Assembly (NCBI GenBank): GCA_009792885.1
Contig: WMCF01000003.1
Location: forward strand, 19,806,113-19,870,112
DNA length: 64,000 nt
Origin: Eremophila alpestris peregrina
Taxonomy: Eukaryota; Chordata; Aves; Passeriformes; Alaudidae
Direction: 5' to 3'
Shown piece by piece: positions 1-12,425 of this stretch; position 1 is the stretch's first letter, and every line of letters starts with the position of its first letter. The notes under the pieces are model-generated. The model saw nothing but the letters and a program-made list of their open reading frames with translations. It searched no databases and was not told the origin of the DNA. Made by a program: the position numbers and the translations under genes.

Positions 1-344
1 TGTGTAACTTGAGCTATTAGAGGCAGGTTACACAACTTTGGCAGGGTCCCATACCACATCCTGGTGTCTCCCCAGTACGAAAATATAACTGCCAAGAGAT
101 CTGTGTTTGTGGAGTCAGAGATAATTTTCCAGCTTCATCCATCTTGGGTCGTGGCTTTTCTAGTTCATCATATAGAGACATATGTGAAAATGTTCTGCAG
201 AGTACTTCAAAACAGCCCAGCCTGCTTCTGGAAAGAAGAATGCTAACTCCAGGAGACTTGGCATTTCTCTAAAAGTGCTTGTGTTGTGGAAGCACCAAAA
301 CACAAGCTCAGTCAGTAGCAAGCGTGTAGATATAACTTACTTGG
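1..344. other. Unique non-coding sequence
   Basis: No gene, repeat family or regulatory signature is recognisable before the CR1 copy that begins near 345. The 60-codon frame here has no domain-like composition and no flanking splice signals. Confidence 0.5.
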
Positions 345-1356
345 ATCACTTGGTGGATAGGGAATTGATGGTCACACTCAGGGTTGCAGTCAACAGCTCA
401 ATGTCCAGGTGAAGACCAGTGAGGAGTGGTGTTTCCCAAGGGTTGTTATTGGGACTGGCTCTGTTGAACACCTTTATCAGTGACATGGACAGTGGGACTG
501 AAAGCACCCTCAGCAAGGCTGCTGACAGCACCAGGCTGTGTGCTGTGATTGACACTCTGGAGGGAAGGGAGGACTTTCAGACGGACCTTGGCAGGCTTGA
601 GAGATGGGTCTGTGTGAGCCTCATGAAGTCCAACACAGCAAAGTGCAAGGCTCTGCACTTGGCTTGGGGCAATCCCAAGTGCAAACACAGGTTGGGCAAA
701 GAATGGATTAAGAACAGCCCTGGGGAGAAGGACTGTGGGATGTTTGTGGATAAGAAGCTCAACATGACCCAACCCATGCTCCTGCAGCCCAGAAAGCCAA
801 CCTTGTGCTGGGCTGCATCAAAAGCAATATGAACAGCAGGTCGAGGGAGATGATTCTCCCCCTCTACTCTTATTTCATGAGACCCCAACCTGAAGTACTG
901 AATCCAGCTCTGTGGTCTCCAAAATAAGAAGAACATGGACTTTCTGGATTAAGTCCAGGGGAGAGTGAGGAAGATGATCAGAGGGCTGAAGCATTTCTCC
1001 TGTGTAGACAGGGTGAAAGAGGTGGAGCTGTTCAGCCTGGAGAAGAGAAGGCTCCTGGAAGATTTTATTGCAATCTTCCAGTAGTGACCAGACAGTGGGG
1101 AATGGCTTCAAACTGAAAGAGAGTAGGTTTAGATAAGATGTTAGGAAGAAATTCTTTACTGTGAGGGTGGTGAAGCACTGGAACAGGTTGCCCAGCAAGG
1201 TTGTGGATGCCCCATCACTGGAAGTGTTCAAGGCAAGACTGAAAGGGGCTTTGAGCAATCTGGTCTAGTGGAAGGTGGCCCTACCTGTGTCAGGGGGTTC
1301 AGATCTGGATGCTCTTCAAGGTTCCTTCCAACCCAAACCATTCTAAAATTCTATAG
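345..1356 (+). mobile_element. CR1 non-LTR retrotransposon, 5'-truncated copy
   Basis: This is a degenerate avian CR1 LINE in plus orientation. It covers the C-terminal part of the reverse-transcriptase ORF and the 3' UTR. A partly open frame (419-832) translates to SGVSQGLLLGLALLNTFISD, the CR1 stretch around the RT active site, followed by the conserved run of Leu-Glu-Arg-Trp and Met-Lys residues. The catalytic F-A-D-D box has decayed to A-A-D-S and stops interrupt the downstream part, so the copy is dead. From about 1010 to 1356 the DNA follows the usual CR1 3' end: the 'gttcagcctggagaag' block, the 'gaagcactggaacaggttgcc' block and the terminal 'ccttccaacccaaaccattct'. Extreme 5' truncation is normal for CR1. 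The left edge is approximate because similarity fades before about 345. Confidence 0.93.
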
Positions 1357-4300
1357 GTATTGTCATAATAAAAGAATTTCTTGTTTTTTCATAATGCATT
1401 TCTTCAGCTTTTTGCTTTCTCTGTCCTCCTGAAACAAAGAGAGTCTGCATGCCTGCCCTTATGCAAGAAGCTTTTCAGGAAGGACCTCTTCTAACAACTG
1501 AGAAGAATGCTATGTGCTGCAACAGTGTCTTATCAGCCAGGGTGATTTCTTGTCAGGTGTCTACTGTCTCTGCCTGCAGCTTTTCAGTCTGGCTTCCCTA
1601 GCTGTCAGCCTGGCAGCCAGAGCTCTGGTGAAAAAGGATAGTACAGCTATGCTTCTTTGTCTGACTGTAACATTCCCTGTCCAGGACAGAGTGCCTCATC
1701 TCTGTCATATTGAAGAGACTAACAAAATTTGGAGTAAAGGAAGGAGTGAGTGAACTTCCTAAAAGCTTTATGACAATTTGTGTTTAATCTCCAGACAACC
1801 TATGCCTTTTCTTGAAAATCTGTGTCTTCACTTGTCAGTGTAAGACAGTGAGCCAGTCCAGGGTGGGAACCTGAGCTATGTCCTCCACTGCTTCCCTGAA
1901 AGCACAGTACACTTCCTGCACCATCCTGCCTGGGGCTGAGGTGCAGTGCTACAAATGCAGGTTCAGTATGACTACACAGCACCTCACAGCCCACCTCCCT
2001 GGTTTGTACATAAACACAAAGGGTGCCTTCATTCCCATTTCCCCTTCCATATGGAACCCCTTTAGCAGATGTTAATGTGTGTGCCATCTGTGCACCCTAC
2101 GAGTGTGCCGTGTCCCCCGATGCTCTCTCATCTGCACAGCCTCAAGGCAAGCAGCACCATGCTTGTGTTCAACAGCTCATGCTGCCTTCTGTGCTTTGTT
2201 CAATTGCTGTTGTCCTGTCACACAAGATGCCTTCTGTCTTGATTCTCTTCTTATCAGACTGGAATGTTACCTGGTAGGGGAGAACATGGCCATCCTCATC
2301 TGGCTGTTGGGTCCGGTCTTTTGCCATGCTACTTACACTTCTAATGGCCCAGAATTTCTTCTTCTAATGAATTATTCTTGTAAGTTTATGTTTTCTAGTG
2401 GACCTTTATTATTAAGAGATCTTATTTATATACAAACATACAGTAAAAATGTGAGAAATATGTACCTTGCTGAAAGCATACTGACTGCAACCTAAAAGGC
2501 TTTTTTAAGCCTCTCTTTTAGTTTCCGTATGCTTTTTATCTTTTGAACTACAGAGAACAATTTCCTCTGCTTTGAGGAAGTTCTGTAATTTAACTTCTCG
2601 TTTCCAATGTTCTCCTGTGTCTTTTATCTCATGTCTCAGAATTTTAAAGAATTTCATTAGCCACTTTAAGGAAACTGCTTTAGCTAGAATCTGCTTTTCT
2701 CTGTAAAGCCTTTAAAAAAAATCTTTTAAAGCCCTATATTTCTTATAGTATCTCTCATAAGTGCTGTATTTCCCATTTGAACCAAAACTACTAGTCTTGC
2801 TAAAGTCTATATCTTCCCTGTAACTCTTGTAATGAAAAGGATTTGAAGGGTTTCCAGGTTCCACCTAGGTCTCATTTCTGAGGACCTTCCCAGCTCCTTT
2901 ACTCCTGCCTGTAGGTCTGGACCTTCCTCTCTCACCCATGCTCTCCAGGGAGCTCTTGCTGCACACCCCATGCCATGACCTCTTTGGAGTCTGAGCAAAA
3001 ATGGAGAAGATGGTCTCAGCTGGGGGCTTGTTCTTCACATTGTGTGAATTTCTTCTGCCTCTTCCCTGGAATATCTACCTCCAAAGCATGTGCAGTTATA
3101 GTGCCAGATTTTCCAGGTGTCTTTTATTCCTGTGTAATTTCTTGGAATAGCTTGTCTTGTCCAAAAGCTCTGCTTTCACTAATACTGCTTAGCTGCAGAT
3201 TAATAATGATCTTCTAGTCATCATGCTTCTTATTAAATATTTATATTGTGGTAGCACATAAAGGCTGTAATTGGGGTCTAACTATGCTGATTTATTCAGA
3301 CCAGTCCCGAGACCTTTGGTGCTACTAACTCTTAAGCTACTCACCCTCCTACAAGTCTTTGTCTTTCACTGTCATTTTCCTCGGTCAGGTCAGCAGATGA
3401 AATGGATCCCTGATTCCCTGGTGTGGAAACTGAACAGCTGAAAACTGCAGTGTGCTGACAGCTCCCTGTGCTTGTTCTCTCTTCATCCTTTCTTTGATTT
3501 ATTCTTGGAGTTTTCTAAAAGAAGGGGACAGGGCAGCCTGTCTTCCAAATTCCCCTGCAAATCTTTGCCTTCATCAGTGTGTCTTTTCTATGTCTGTGAA
3601 GATCGTGAGACAGCACAGGTGAGCAACTGCCTTCTTCCCACACACACATAATGCAAATTGCTTCTCAAACTATATAGCTGAGCTGCTGCCTTTGCCTTAT
3701 ACAAGTTGAAGAATCCTAATATCTTTCCCATTTTTTAAAAATTAATCTCCTTTAATCCTGGCAGCGCTGTAAAGTTCAAAGATGTTCTATATTATGTGCA
3801 GGTAGGATTATGGTTTATTCGTTAGTAGAAGAGAAAGATTGATTTTTTTTTTTCTTTTTTCATTGCATCCCTGGTAGTTTTTTCTTTGCTGAAATCTTAG
3901 TTGGTGCTTTTTTTTCTCTGCTCACCCTGACTCTGCAGAGGGTGAAGGTATAACATTCAATACAAAAAGTAAATACCACAAGTCCTATTGGAAGCAGCAA
4001 ACTATCCTTATTCTTTCTGTGACAGACGTGTAGTATTCTGAATCAAGTTGTGCAAGGTGATCTGCCCTTACACCATCCACTCTCCTGTTAGCCACTGTGT
4101 TACCATCTCCAGTTTTCATTATTTTAATGGGTGCTCTGGTCTAGAAGGAAGAGAATTTCGGATCCAGAGCAAGACATAAGCTTGTCAATAAATATTCCCT
4201 TCTTGCTTTAGGATTTCCTTAAACTCATAAGGTCCACTTGTCAACACAAATATGTCATACCTTAGGCAGCAAATCACTCTAAGGCAAAGCAAAAGAAATT

Positions 4301-6349
4301 CTCAGCTTGAAGTGCCCCCAAACCCTTCTTATAGCGATAGGAGCACTGCAAGATGTGCTTTGCCTTGTCTCTCTGGGTGATTGAAAATGGAGCTTTGTTG
4401 ACAAGCTATAGACCAATTGTTTATTTTAAGAAAGTGGAACAGCATACATTGTTGCATTACAGAGCAAAGTCGTCTAGCAGAAGTAATGAAGGCAATTCTG
4501 AAATAACATAGTTTTCTTTAGGGTGTTTGGTCAGTTGGTTGGTTGGTTTGGGGTTTTTTGAGGGGAAATGTGTAGGGTGTTTTTGGGTTCTGTTCGTTTT
4601 TGTAGTAGCTGGAAGTGTTTATTAGGACCATGATGAAAGTTGGAATCTTTAGTTCTTGTCCTCATGTTTTGTAAGCACTAGACAGCACAAAAGACAAGTG
4701 AGCCCTGGTCTTACAGGTCCTTATAGGTCCAATGGCTTCTTTTGAACAAGCACATACTCTGTTGTACGACTCTATTTCTGTATATCAAAGAGGCTCTTAG
4801 GGCTAAAAATCCTTGTCTCCTAGTCACAGCTCAGTTAAGTCCTGTCTGTAGATGATGATTACTAAGATCTGACATGGGACTAAGGGTTTTAAGAACTGTA
4901 GGGTTTCTGTCCAGATTATAAAGTGGATATAAACTATCAGTGTAAGGAGAACACAGAGCAGAATAGAAGGCTTCAACATTTGGAAAAGACACAAATAGGA
5001 AGTCTGGTGCAACTCTGAACATGTCCAAAATTTACACAATCTGTGTGGTGAGGATATATGGACATGAGAAGAGAGGAGGAAGTACAAAAATAAACCTTCT
5101 AGCAGTTCAGTCTGGAAAGTCTTCTGGCATGATTCAATGACTGGATAAACAAGGAAGATCCAGGGAAGGATAGGAAATGTGGAAAAAAAAACCACAAAAA
5201 ACAAACCCAACAAAAAAGTAGCAGCAAACAACAGTGAATGAGTTCAATAAATTATGAAAATTACATGGCCATGCAGAAGAGCATGGGGACAGACCCAGAT
5301 GCCTGGGGTGAAGATTCTCCATCTAGAGTCAGAAACCTCTAATGTAACCTATAACGGAGTTTGAAGATGATTAGAACTGCAGTTAGAACATGGTCACAGC
5401 AGTCTCGGCTATTCTGAGTATGGCTTTATGCAGCATCTGGAATTCAAAAAAACAGTCTGTGTAACATGAAAGCATAAGCAGATTCATGTGGAGGTTGTGT
5501 CTGGGCTGAGTGGGAGTATTTGTGGTCTGTGTGCTGCATGGCTACAAATAGGTCTGCGAGGTGCTGTGGGTAATGAAAATGTTGTCAGACTTGGTTCCTG
5601 GTGTCCCGGTTTTAGCCTGACTCTGCTAAGGTGCCCCATAAAGCCACTATTGGCACCGATGCCAGCCCAACATTGATGTTTACAAGAAGGAGCAGAGGCC
5701 AGTTACCTAAGCTGTAGCCACAAATATGAAAGAGAGGGATCTCAGACTCATAAGGGAAACTGGGGGAACATTGTTTTCCTTTCTGAAGAATTCCCATTGG
5801 TCAGGTATGAGGTGAGCTTCTCTTCTGGCTGACATCAGGTTCATGCCCTCAATACCTTACTCCTAAAGATTTTCATGCCAGCACTGTAAAGTAAAATAGT
5901 TCTGCTCTTAACTGTTCTGCTTTGTAACTGTGAACATCAAAACAAGCTAAAATGCACAGTGCTTCTCTTGCCAGTGGGTTTATCCTTGGTGTGCAGGAAT
6001 GGAAGACTGGCTTGATTGTTTGGTCCTCCATGCGGCGCTGGTGAGACTGCCAAGAGTGAGGCAGCCCATTAGATTCTGCAGTATTCAGATTTTGGTTGTG
6101 GAGAGTTTTGCCTGACTAGGAGCTGGTGTGAATAAATCCAATTTCAGCTAAAACAATGAAGTTTTATATCTTCCTTCTGATTCCTGAGCCATTCTGTTTC
6201 CCTTTTACCAATCATTTCAAGTAAAGAACGTGTGAAGTTAGAAATGTAGCATGGGCCAGAGGGACCTGAACAGCAGGGGTGAGACAGTCATGCTACTGTG
6301 AACAGGAGGAATAGAAAGTGTGGCTCCTCACTATCTCCCGGTCTTTTCT
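1357..6349. other. Gene-free unique sequence
   Basis: About 5 kb of AT-rich sequence in which I see no exon, RNA gene or recognisable transposon. It includes short T-rich runs (3842-3862, 3909-3917) and a G/T-rich patch (4528-4600). The longest frame (4824-5231, minus, 135 codons) is hydrophobic only because the plus strand is A-rich. It has no recognised homology and overlaps a second, equally arbitrary frame. Confidence 0.5.
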
Positions 6350-7045
6350 AGCCTGCCACTTTCCTTCCCCTGTGTACAGTATCTGCCGTCTGTGTGAGTG
6401 TAATTTAGTGCTAATTAAGAAGTGAGTGGGAGCCATAAGCTCATTTCATTTAGAACCTGGAAATGGCCTCCTGGGAGCCCAGAGATGGTACCGTCTGCTT
6501 TCTCGCCACAAAAGCTTCTCCACCTCACTGCCGTCATTCGAACCACCAAGCTCCAGATCTCAAAATTCAATGCCAGCTCAGATTTACAGCGCATTAAGTG
6601 ACTGAATTAAATCCTCAGCATTCACTTGGCGTCAGCCTGACTGAGTAAAGGATTTCACGGGCTGGGGTGCTCTACAAGGCCATAATTTATAACGTTATGC
6701 AGAAGCTGGTCCTCTGAGCTTTATTTTGGCTTGCCGCAATTTCTTTTTATTAAGGCCCCAATAGTATTTGTTGTTTTTCTGTTTGCTTTGATGTGGGAGT
6801 TTTAGATTAAATCTAAATAAATAAATGAGGTTTAAAATTAAATTAGGTTTCATTTGCATGAGTTGGGGAGTAAAGTGCATCTTTCTTTCACCATATAAAA
6901 CGTAACAGACCCATTACCCATCACAGAGCCCTCAGTTGCTCCTGAAGAAAAATGACATTTCCCTCTGCGTAGAAAATACTTAAAAGTCCCAAGAATAGAT
7001 TTATAGGAATATTTTAACCTTTTCTTTGATCCTTGAAATGTCATT
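6350..7045. promoter_or_regulatory. Candidate conserved non-coding element A
   Basis: This roughly 700-bp stretch has the texture of a vertebrate conserved non-coding element rather than neutral DNA. It contains clustered homeodomain-type cores (TAATTA at 6412-6417, several ATTAA and TTTAAAATTAAATTA runs at 6805-6845), a perfect POU octamer ATTTGCAT at 6852-6859, a FOX-like run of TAAATAAATAAAT near 6815-6827, and scattered CpG-containing words unusual for the AT-rich surroundings. No ORF is credible. Conservation cannot be measured from one sequence, so the call is an inference from motif density. It could be an enhancer of either neighbouring gene or of a gene outside the window. Confidence 0.35.
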
Positions 7046-10000
7046 GTTCTGTAGGCTACATTGCAAAACGTGACCTTTTATAGGAACCGTGGGATGGATT
7101 TGATCTTTGGAAGACGTTTTAGAGATAATGCACTACAGGGTGCAAAGAACGTTCACTCATGAGAAAAGAGCTGGAAACAGTTTTGTCTGCAGGTATTTGT
7201 TTGTGGTGTACCTGGAGGACAAAAGGATTGTTTATGATGAGGCTGATACTTCAGGGACAACAATGAAGAAAATAAGATAACACAGCATCTTCTTTTGGTT
7301 TAATGCGCAGCAGTTTTATTTTCATTACATTTAAAAGAAAAATTTAAGCAGCAGAAGTTGTTCACATGGGGGATGCTTGCAAATTAATGCGTCTGAAATG
7401 TAACAATTTTTTATGAGCACTATAGGTCTTTGCTTTTCAGTGTGCACTCTAACTTCCTGACTAGCAAAACACAAAGCTGAGCAGTTCTGGGAGGAAAAGA
7501 ACTGACACTTTGCCTCAGAATTGTGTTTGCCCTGGTAGTCTTCTCTTTCATGATGCAGCAGCCTGACTCTCTTGAGCCTATACTCTAGCCAACTTACACC
7601 CAGCATTGTCCTTGCCATTCACAGTGTCAGTTCCTGGTGAGAGATCTTGGCATGAAAAGATGTGTTTCAGCATTTTCACGGTGACTGCAAGAAGCTTGTG
7701 AGTGAAGGCAGATGTGATTCCATGGAATTCGCACTGTGTGGGTGCTGTCTCTGCTTTGCTGGTAACTCTTCCAGACCAGATCATTTTGAAAGATGTCACA
7801 GATATTATGACCAAATACTATCAGCTTGTACTTAATTCCATAGTTCTCACATGTGCAGAATTTTCACTGAAACCTATTGCTGTTGGCAGTATGAATTGGA
7901 TTTTCCCCAGAATATGAGAGATGTTGTTTGTGTCCCAGCAGAGCTTGCAGTCCAAGCAAAGGGAAAAATCTGTCCAGTGAGAATGCAGTAAGAAAGAAAG
8001 TGCGTGAGAGAACAAAGATCCCAGGTTTGTACCCTAGTTATTGTTTATCCAAGTTTAGGATGAAATAGAAGGCGAAAGCACCAAATGAATTCTGAGACCA
8101 ATATTAAGAGTCCTGGCACTGGCTCTTTGGACTGCTGAACTGCCTGATCCCTAGTGAGACTGTACTGGACCCCTGCCACTTTGGAGCTTGGGATGGAGCT
8201 TTAGCCAAGATTTCACAAACACCTTAAAAAATCAAAGTGCAGAACAGTGAAAGGTAGGAAAGAGATACTGGCCTTGAGAAGTTGAAGTTCTATATGACAA
8301 TAACCCAATCTTGCAGAGACTGAGAACCGTGATGTGGCACAGACAGGCCTAGGGACCTTCCAGGGAGGCCATGGAGACCTGAACAACATTGTCTTCAGAG
8401 ACACTGGGCCTGAAAGGATTTCATACATACCTAATGTGCTGGAAAAAAAATTAGTGTCTGGGAGTCACTGGCCTTTTTCAGTGTGACATGCCTATTGGGA
8501 AGTGATGGCTGGTGACATTTTGAATGTAGGAAGTGAAATGAGAAAAGCAAAGATAGCTCAATGGCAAGTTGCATCAGGAAAACGATGCACATGTATATTA
8601 AGTAACAGTACAGATTCCTCACATTGCTCAAATAATTGAGCTGTTCCTCTGGTGCTTTACATAGATGACTTTTGGCAGGGTTGTCCCTCCACTGGGCAAG
8701 CAGGGTTCTTCATGGAACAGACACCTGTCTGGTGCGTGTATGATGTTTGGTCTCTGTGTGCTGCCAAAGACAAGTTAAAAGCCACAAGTGCAGTGGTATA
8801 TGAATTTTTCTCGATTCAGTGATAGTACTGTTGAAACACTTAAGTGTAACATAGTTAACCCCAAAATGCTTTGAACAGCTGAGAAAAATTTTCAGATGAG
8901 CATGGGATGTTTTGCTTGTGTTGTAGGAAAAAGGTGATGATGTGTAAACTCCCTGTTGTCAAGTGAGTTGTCAGCAATATTAATGTGATGTGTACCATAT
9001 CCAGATGCATCGTGCACTCTGTTAGAGGTCATGAGATTATCAGAAAATCATTATAGCATGAATGCATTTTATGCCTGGTGATTTGTACAACACTGTGAGA
9101 TCAGAAAGAGGATTTTGTTGTCTAGGGAAGCAGCCTAATCTGTGATAATCCAAGCATGTAGTAAATCATAAGAAATCACTGCATCTAAAAGGTCTCCCCC
9201 AACAACAAAAGCGAACTTGCCCCCAGATGCATTTGGGGTTGTTTCCTTTGCCTTTCTCCTATGTGTCATTTAACTATGGCTGGAGGATAGTGTACTCACC
9301 TGTATTAAAGAGTGGGTGAGGGATAAGAAAGGCACTATCAGATGCCTTAAGAAAAAATGCCCTAAGGAAAAAAAATTCTAGGTGTTTAGTGAGACTACTA
9401 AGTCATGATTTGAATGCGTGAGACACCATATTGCATCGTGAATTCAAGCCCTCTCTGCCAGTGCTTAGGAAGCATCTCCAACTTAGTTTTCTGAAATAAT
9501 ACTCAGTAGTGAAGTGTTGCTGAGTTTATCCTCTACACCTTAATGTGGGAGGAAGCACTGGACAGAATCCAGAGCAGAAAATCAGAATTAAGTTTCAAGT
9601 AGATATTAGCGCACTTTGTTGTTTTCCTCATTTCCCCAGAAGATTGCGAAACAGACACTTCCCAAGATTCAAGGAGGCAATGAAAGTCTGTGGCAGAGCT
9701 CCTTCAGAATTACTGCACCTGTTTTTCCTCTCAATTGCATAATCCAAGTAATTGCCTTTGTTCTGTAATCCAGTGAAATTGATTCATCCTATTCTTAAGT
9801 ATTTTTCCAGTTTACATTCCCAAGGTGATCTGTGATACTAGGCATCCCATTCCACAGGCACAGTGAATCTGTCTGGGTCAGTCATCAGACTTGCCTTCAA
9901 AGTGAGATGTTTTTGAGACTTTTAAGTGTTATTGTGTGTTTTCTAATCCACTGCTAGAAGAGGTTTACGGTGAATATTCCCCAATGTATCTTTTTAACTT

Positions 10001-10926
10001 CTAGCAATCTACATTTTTTGAGCCAGATATTCCATCTGAACTATCATGTCTGATAGCCACTGATAGACCTGTCGTCAGTGGATTTATCTAAATTTGGAGC
10101 CATTTACACTTTTAACCTCCAGACAAATCCATGGTCTAATTCCTCAATTCAAGTGTGTGTTATTTTAAAAAATCCTTTCTTTCATTTGTTTTGAACCTGC
10201 TGCTTGATAATTTTACCGACTGCTTCCTAGTTTATGTGGTATAAAAAAATAATGAATAACCATCCCCTATTCAAATTCTGTATACCATTCATGGTTTTAA
10301 AGCTTTCTATCATATTCATCCTCAGTCATATCTTTTCCAAGCTGCAGAGATCTAAACTATTTATTTTGTTCTCACCTGGAAGCTGCTTTGTACCTCTCAA
10401 CCAACAGAATTGCAACATTATTTTATCTAGTTCTCTTATGTTCTTTTCAAGGTGGAAAAATCATAATTGTGCATAGTATTGTAGGTGTATGCTCCACATT
10501 TATTTATACAGTAGCATTTTTAGGACTGCTTAGTTCTTTCTTGGTTATAGTTCATTCATGAGGGCTACACCCCTGGTTTAATTTCACAGCAGAAGAATAC
10601 AGAGGGATGTAATTGGAAAGTTGTGGTCTAACACAATCCAGTGGAGTCAGAAGAAGCCACGTTTTCCAGAACTGCACAACTATAGCTCAGATCATGATTT
10701 ATAATTTTCTTTCCTATGGTCTCCATCTATCACCCTTCATTTCACATTCTAATGATCTCGTTTCTTCAGTGTCATGAATTGCTCATCTAGAAAACTTACT
10801 AATGGAAGATGTCAGAAATGTAGGTGGTTTCTGCTTCTCTGTTACTTAGGAAAATTAACACCTGGATGCCTTGCATTTCTGAGCTATTTGTTTTCACTTT
10901 GGATTCTCCTGGATTCCAGGAGTTAG

Positions 10927-10985
10927 TGCTTAATAATACCAAGGTGCTCAAGCTATTGCTTAATAATAGCAAGTAGCTCTAAGAT
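10927..10985. repeat. Two-copy tandem repeat, 30-bp period
   Basis: The word 'tgcttaataata' occurs at 10927 and again at 10957. The following bases are similar ('ccaaggtgctcaagcta' against 'gcaagtagctctaag'). This is a diverged local duplication with no evident function. Confidence 0.7.
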
Positions 10986-11668
10986 AGAAGGCTGAGTGCC
11001 TAGAACTTGTCTTATTGTATGAATTTAGTGCAATCCCCATCTCTTCAGCAAAGACCACTTTCCTCCTATTTTAGGAGGTACCAATCAGGGAGTATGAGAA
11101 CAATTCTATTCCTCAGTTATTGTGTGGCATGAGCTGCATTTTGTGCACAAGCACACATTCTAATTTAAGAGTGAATTTGTCATTCCTATTGGCATTTGGT
11201 GGGTTTCACAGCGCTCAAGCTTTGCCAGCCCTCCTACCCACAGAAGGTAGTCTTTGAATTGAATGTTCAAGGAGCATGAGTTTTGAAGACCAAATTGAAT
11301 TGCTAAGTTCAGAATGTTATTTGTTTTCATACTGGAAATTGCATCCACATCCCAAACCTTGTCTTTCATCTGTCACTTCCTTCCCCCACTCCAAAATCCT
11401 ACAAAACTGTTTGATAATCTCTTGTGCCACTGTTCTGGACTTAGGAAAACATGATCTTGGGGAATATCTTCTCAAGAAGACATTGTTGGGAACCTGCTGT
11501 AGATGTTCAGCGGGAGAGATGTGCTTGGGAGGGCTGGCTGTGTCATGGGCAGCTCAAGGACTACACAGTTGCCTCTGTCTAAGAAAACTCCAGCTAACAG
11601 AAAGGTGAGCTCAGCAAACAGAAAGCAGATCTTTCCACAAGACTAAGAGCAAGGTGCTGTATATTGGA

Positions 11669-11692
11669 CAATTATTATTATAATAATAATTG
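11669..11692. repeat. Perfect 24-bp AT-rich palindrome
   Basis: The sequence is CA, then five (ATT)-type units that switch to (AAT)-type units at the centre, then TG. It equals its own reverse complement over all 24 bases. It probably arose from an ATT microsatellite and could extrude a cruciform, but nothing links it to a gene. Confidence 0.8.
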
Positions 11693-12396
11693 AGTCTTGT
11701 CCTCGAACTCTTGCAGGAAGTTGTGGCCCAGCTCTACTACTCTTGGAAACCACAAGTTCCTTCTTCTCTTCAGCATTGCTCCTTTGCTGTCAGTGACTCA
11801 GGAGATGGACAGTCAGAAGACAAATTACCCACCACTCTACAGGATATAGTTTGAAGCCCACCATACTGGCACAGTGCTTGCATATAGAACAACAGGCTGT
11901 GGAAAGCATTTGCAGCTACTTTAAAGCAGATCAAGATTTTTGCAGCCAGCCTCCTGACAAGCTGTGCTTGGAGAAAAAAGAAGGAAAGCCAGATATATCA
12001 AATTATGGGCTGAACGTTCCTGGTATAGTTCTTGAGATTTACTGTTGTCCAGTGCAAAGGCATGATGCCTGACTGGGGGTCACAACAGTGAGTCTGCAGG
12101 GTAGCTTTGTTCCCACTGGTGTAATGTCACTTGCAGTGATGAAAGAAAACCTCTCTGGCTGTGTAAAGAGACACCCGAACTTTTTCTCACCTTGACCTGT
12201 GGTTATCCTAGCTTTTCTCTTCCCCTCTGAGCCTTCACCTCTGCTAAGGTTCTTAGAGCACCATTTTTTCCGGGTGTTTGCGGAAGTGTTTTTTCCCAAG
12301 GACCTGCATGTGCTGTCATGTGGTGTAGCTCAGTGATGCACATTAGAATATCTCCTCTGCCTTCACCTCACAAAGCCCAAATGTGAAACTCTTTTC

Positions 12397-12425
12397 ACTT
12401 TCTTTCTTTCTCTCTTTCTTTCTTC
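12397..12425 (+). repeat. CTTT/TTTC microsatellite
   Basis: Imperfect run of TTTC units ('actttctttctttctctctttctttct') followed by a C-rich pyrimidine tail to about 12434. This is a simple-sequence repeat. Confidence 0.85.

Noticed and set aside
4824..5231. 135-codon hydrophobic minus-strand frame
   Set aside because: Hydrophobicity follows from an A-rich plus strand (runs of A at 5184-5217), and nothing matches a known membrane protein.
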